From Paramacrobiotus metropolitanus (taxonomy: Eukaryota; Tardigrada; Eutardigrada; Parachela; Macrobiotidae): a stretch of DNA of 23,700 nucleotides. The notes beneath the pieces are model-generated. The model was not told the DNA's origin. It ran no database searches and saw nothing but the letters and a program-made list of their open reading frames with translations. Position 1 is the first letter of the stretch. Each line of letters starts with the position of its first letter. Both the position numbers and the translations under genes were made by a program. The DNA is taken from assembly GCF_019649055.1 (NCBI RefSeq), contig NW_026570643.1:1-23700 (forward strand), in the 5' to 3' direction. Positions 20,384 through 23,700 of the stretch are shown in pieces.

Positions 20384-20699
20384 TTACAAATGAAAATATA
20401 AATTATCAGGACCATTGCTGGCAGGACAGTTGCTAGTCTTACATAAATGATCCCAACGGGGGTCAGAGAGAGGCTCAAAATCTTTAAGTTCACAGTTGCA
20501 GTAATAACACTGAACACAATCATGTGCGCCAAAATGAAAAAATCCATCTCCAGCTAGTTCCATGGGTGAGGGTTTCAGATGTGGCCATCCTTTGAACGAT
20601 TCCAAACGTGATCCTAAGGTACCGTAGTTGCAGAAATCATCTATTTCGCGATCGGTTAGAGTGTTGCTGGCGTGTTCGGCGAGTTTATCAGCGAGCGTA
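20384..20699 (-). other. BIR (IAP-type) zinc-binding domain at the fusion C-terminus
   Basis: This minus-strand open frame reads RLESFKGWPHL, LAGDGFFHFG, CVQCYYC, then PRWDH and TSNC, ending in a stop at 20384. The zinc ligands fit the BIR pattern C-x2-C-x16-H-x6-C exactly, and the SF..WP and GFF..G signatures are in place. BIR domains bind partners such as caspases or IBM-motif proteins in inhibitors of apoptosis. There is only one BIR and no RING. The domain itself is intact although the glycohydrolase part in front of it is frame-broken, so it may be the most recently functional piece. Confidence 0.85.
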
Positions 20700-21650
20700 A
20701 TACTGTTTTGTATCCATCACACAGTTGGAACCATGTCTGCGGTATACTTTTGAGACCGTGCCAAGCTCCGGCAATAGCACCCGCCAAGGTTGCAATTCCG
20801 TCAGTGCATCCACCGACCCGTAGTGAGGGCCATGGTCGCTTCAAAAGCATTTTCAGGCGCCAGGCTGGTTCCTTTTAGTACGCAGTAAATAGCCATAGGT
20901 ACAGCTTCTAGTCCCGCGGAATGATTACCAAGGGCTTTCACCACAACACTCGTTTCTTGAGACAGCAGCGTTTTCAAATGTACTAGTTTCGGAAGATACA
21001 GCTGAAGGTTAATGCCGGACACAGCGTGATTAGCATGTCCAGAAACTGTTCGGGAGTGAAGTAGGAGTATGTAATGCTACGGCAATAGCGTAGGCTTGAA
21101 GTTCACACGCCCGTAAGCTTCCATCGTAGGATGCGTGAGTTCGGCAACGCTACGTACGTTGCGGATCATTAGCTCTGTTTGATGTCTAAAGTATAGTGGG
21201 TACGCTGAATCCACGCCGCTGGGCCGTATCCTTTGAGGAACGTTTTCGGTACAATGTTTTTCGGTAATGTGTCTAAGGTATTGTAATTGCTGCACTTCCG
21301 GTGATGTATTATATCCTTAAGCTTCCCGAAAGCTGAACGTATGACGGGATGTGCGCTGTAATAAGCTTCAACGCACGCTCGAGCGGCAGACACTGCATCA
21401 TAACCCCATTATCCAGCAATGCATTACCCAGCGCGTTTGTTAAGACAGTCTTCTCACGATAAGAGCGGTAGTCTCGTGTATCAACGAACAACTGCGCAAC
21501 CTCAGAACAATACCATGATACGCCTTCAAGGGAACGCATAAGCATTCCCCAGCAAACCCCAACTAAGCAACCACGAAATTGGTCCTTTCCATTTTCCTTT
21601 GCGAATGATAGATTTTTCAGTGCAACTCCGAGTTTAAATATTCTAAAGAA
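20384..21650 (-). pseudogene. ADP-ribosylglycohydrolase (ARH3-like) fused to a BIR domain, decayed
   Basis: Read on the minus strand from about 21650 to 20384. ARH3-type enzymes remove ADP-ribose from serine or poly(ADP-ribose). The pieces appear in family order: FRGCLVG near the start, a helix block (NALGNALLDNG), ACVEAYY, AELTHP, AYAIAVALHTP, VVKALGN...AVPMAIYC and GGCTDGIATLAGAIAGAWHG, then LADKLAEH. They fall in different frames, with at least five single-base shifts between 21420 and 20690. Metal-binding acids are gone: the TDDT position reads REKT and the GGDTDT position reads GGCTDG. The last frame runs from LADKLAEH without a stop into the BIR domain, so one fused protein probably existed. 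There is no ATG before the conserved N-terminus; tttctttag at about 21643-21648 could be an acceptor for an upstream exon. Confidence 0.75.
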
Positions 21651-21667
21651 AAAGTTGCTTTATTTAC

Positions 21668-21935
21668 AACCAATCACCGCTCTCATTTCTAAAACATTTT
21701 GAGTTTCCGAGCTACGTCACGTGCGGTTTGGCCAATCGGTAGGAGCCTACAGTATATATGGGCGTATCTATTTTGATTTTTCAGCCAATCATCGATGTAA
21801 TAAAGTGTTTTTTGTTTTGAATGACGTAATGAAAAAGGCGGAGTCTGATCGGAATTTACGACCAATGGGGTAAGCGGTTGGTTTTCTCAGACACAACTGA
21901 GAGTATAAAAGCGACGCGACTGGTCTTTCCAAATC
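21668..21935. promoter_or_regulatory. Compact, probably divergent promoter
   Basis: Four CCAAT boxes on the plus strand (21670, 21732, 21785, 21862), a CACGTG E-box overlapping a CRE half-site (tacgtcacgtg, 21713-21723), a CRE-like tgacgtaa (21822-21829) and a TATA box TATAAAA at 21904-21910, followed about 30 bases on by tcattctg as a possible start. Reading the other way, catatatact near 21755 could serve the minus-strand glycohydrolase-BIR gene. The density of elements is unlike the rest of the window and implies strong or inducible transcription. Confidence 0.65.
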
Positions 21936-21984
21936 ATTCTGAAAAAAAAGTTGAGAGCAAGTTTTTTACCATATCTCAAGAGAA

Positions 21985-22446
21985 ATGGATTTCGCAATGT
22001 TTTAGATGTTGTTGGTGATCATGATGGCTACACTGTGTACAAAGTCAATAGTGGTTAGCCTGTTCTGAATGCTAAAGAAGTACGGGCATTTCTTGTGTTC
22101 AAAGCAAATGCGGATGCTGAGGGCTTGCGCAAAGCATGGAATAAAGGAACTGATTCGATACAATGAAATCACTGAATTGCTAAAGATCCTGAAGAGTGGA
22201 CATTTGAAAGATTCGCTGGATAACGCAGCATCTGAAGGCAAACAGGAGAAAATGAAATTCGATGGCCCCGCTTGCCTGGAATTGACTTTGAAGGTGCACG
22301 AAAAGTACGGGCGCAGATCAGGTTTTCTCAGCCCGACGCTCTGTTCAGCTACCATACATGGGTTCATCGATGTGGCTCGAATCTTGGACGATAGCTTTAA
22401 AGCGCAAATCTCATTATTGTTTCACTGCCCTTCTCATGTTTTGTAA
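21985..22446 (+). pseudogene. Unrecognised ORF(s) behind the CCAAT/TATA promoter
   Basis: The first ATG after the TATA box (21985) opens only seven codons. Two longer readings overlap. One frame (22005-22163) gives GDHDGYTVYKVNSG, a TAG at 22056, then KEVRAFLVFKANADAEG. The other is open from ATG 22069 to 22446 (125 codons), begins MLKKYGHFLC and is Lys/Leu/Glu-rich with likely helices. I do not recognise either. Neighbouring genes are decayed, so this is probably also a degraded gene whose frame shifts once or more; the true frame cannot be told from one sequence. Confidence 0.4.
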
Positions 22447-22540
22447 CACTATAAAATTGTTGCTGTTGTTATTCTTGTTGGTTTTCTATTAGCCCTTTGT
22501 TATGAAAAAAAAGGCTGAAAAACGCTATTATTTGCGACAG

Positions 22541-22800
22541 TCTCAGCAGTGAAGTATATAAAGCCTTCTTGCTGACACTGTTGCAAGTAATGCGTTCAGT
22601 CATGGAAATCCACAACATTATTCTGGCGGTGCAATTAACGAGAAGGTTGATCTTCAGCATGTTTTAGACGTTTTTTGGAAACATGCTACAAAGGTAAAAA
22701 AATTTCAACGCAGTTAACATCAGACTTGCAGACCAGTCACATACATTCTGTCAAATCTTCCAGAATGGTAAGGTGATCGTAATAGTGATGGTAAGTCCAT
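22541..22800 (+). repeat. Partial tandem copy of the 21.9-22.0 kb promoter/start module
   Basis: A TATA element (tatataaa, 22555-22562) is followed about 100 bases later by gatcttcagcatgttttagac, which resembles gatttcgcaatgttttagat at 21988-22008, itself about 90 bases behind the first TATA box. Both then continue with ggtgatc..gatgg-like sequence (the second after a gap at about 22771). Translated, the copies share (N/H)VLDV. This points to an old tandem duplication of a small TATA-driven gene. Confidence 0.45.
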
Positions 22801-22838
22801 AGAAAGAATCAGATAGGCTATTAAAACAGTATTTAAGA

Positions 22839-23110
22839 ATGTTGAGGGTAAACTGCATTGACGTGACTATTAAGGAGCGCTTTGTGGCAAATATAGTCTG
22901 CACGTATGCTTACAGTGAAATAATAAATTTAAATAAGCTGTACAGCCAGATTTTGAAAAAAGAAAACCAGGTGTCGCATTTTTCTACGAACCTGAGCTTT
23001 TTCCAGCGATCAAATTGCGGTTTCCGTTACTGAAAACTACTGCTAAACGTTTTCCACTGGAAGGTGTAGTTCTCGGAGGAGATCACTGTTGCAGATTCAA
23101 CGCCAATTGA
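22839..23110 (+). pseudogene. TBP-like repeat, frame-broken
   Basis: The first frame (22839-22970) contains VANIVCTYAYSEIINLNKL, similar to the strand-helix opening of a TATA-binding-protein repeat (NIVCT followed by LDL..I). After a one-base-type shift near 22970, the next frame (22973-23107) reads FYEPELFPAIKLRFP and KTTAKRFP, corresponding to the Y.PE.FP and PKTTA..F parts of the same repeat. Only one of TBP's two repeats is visible. Some large DNA viruses also encode TBP-like proteins. Similarity is by eye; other folds are possible. Confidence 0.45.
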
Positions 23111-23257
23111 ACAGATTGAAACCCTCTGAAGTATATACTGGTGTGAAAAGTTAAAAACTTGATCGTTTAAACAACATTTGAAAGTTTTTGTATTCGAGTT
23201 TTATTATTGAAGTGGCCGATAGTTAGCAACAAAATCAGGAGAAATTAAAAATGGAAA

Positions 23258-23700
23258 AAACTGAGTTTTGATTTCCGCTTTAAAACTCCCTGCGCGATAT
23301 ATATTTCTGGTCCAACTATGTCAGGAAAATCGACTTTACAATGAATCTCTTGCGAAATCTGACGGAGGTTTCACTCACCCTGTTAGGATAGTATATGTAC
23401 TTATGGAACTTGGCAAGATACCTTCCAAGATTTCGAAAAAAATATTGAACTTGTCCAAGGTCTTAGTCCCATCGTAGAAGATGAGAATTTTTTGACAAAG
23501 ACGTCCCAAGCCTGCTAGTTTTAGATGATTTAATGGAAGAAATTGCTGGAACGCCAATGTTTCACGATTTTTTTACTCGACGTTCATCATAAAATGTTTC
23601 TATAATTTTATATCTCAATTTATTAAACAAGGAAGGAGCATGCGTGATATTGCTCTGAATTCTCAGTACTTGGTAATTTTTTAATCAGTTCGCGATGTTC
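23258..23700 (+). pseudogene. P-loop ATPase resembling A32/FtsK-HerA packaging ATPases, broken and cut by window end
   Basis: A Walker A motif GPTMSGKST lies at 23309-23335. A YGTWQ-type segment follows in another frame near 23402. A hydrophobic Walker B, LLVLDDLM, is at 23512-23535 in a third position of the frame sequence, followed by FFTRRSS and a stop at 23590. Further on (about 23638-23680) RDIALNSQYLVIF is legible. This order and these motifs match an ATPase family common in invertebrate genomes, whose logic resembles poxvirus A32 and Polinton DNA-packaging ATPases. At least three frame breaks or stops make it non-functional. I describe the breaks only and do not rebuild the protein. 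It continues past the window. Confidence 0.65.

Noticed and set aside
20672-20878. Plus-strand open frame opposite the glycohydrolase
   Set aside because: The minus strand carries clear ARH family motifs; the plus frame has none.

Overview
The window is nuclear DNA from an animal, probably an invertebrate; I cannot place it more precisely. Genes are split by short spliceosomal introns (about 115-1100 bases, GT..AG, matching phases). The one fully recognisable housekeeping gene is the DNA polymerase delta catalytic subunit. The rest is dominated by transposon remnants, duplications and decayed genes.

Layout. (1) 279-2015: a two-exon gene for a thioredoxin-fold protein (CGNC active site) with a C-terminal two-helix membrane extension. 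(2) 3221-5422: a three-exon four-helix (tetraspan) membrane protein; its first exon is short but the phase fits exactly. (3) 5438-6181: a 744-base fold-back (MITE-like) element with a TAA target duplication, lying 15 bases past the tetraspan stop codon. (4) 7018-12272: POLD1 in eight exons, complete from an RG-rich N-terminus to both C-terminal cysteine clusters, but broken once by a 7-base tandem duplication in exon 6. (5) 12420-13799: an inverted second copy of the thioredoxin gene, a pseudogene that lost its splice donor; identity to the first copy is patchy, as if partly overwritten by gene conversion. (6) 14139-17401: a 3.26-kb hAT-like transposon with perfect 8-base target duplication, GGTAT-rich subterminal regions, and nested fold-backs but no transposase I can recognise. 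(7) 17.4-20.3 kb: gene-free, with diverged direct repeats, a roughly 29-base minisatellite and two GC-rich palindromic blocks.

(8) 20.38-23.7 kb is the most unusual part. On the minus strand is a decayed fusion of an ADP-ribosylglycohydrolase (ARH3-like) with a BIR (IAP-type) zinc domain. It diverges from a compact promoter region (four CCAAT boxes, CRE-like site, E-box, TATA). On the plus strand follow an unknown ORF, a partial tandem copy of its promoter/start module, a TBP-like fragment, and at the window edge a broken P-loop ATPase resembling A32/FtsK-HerA DNA-packaging ATPases. The combination suggests an old viral or Polinton-like insertion, but this is inference and every gene in it is frame-broken.
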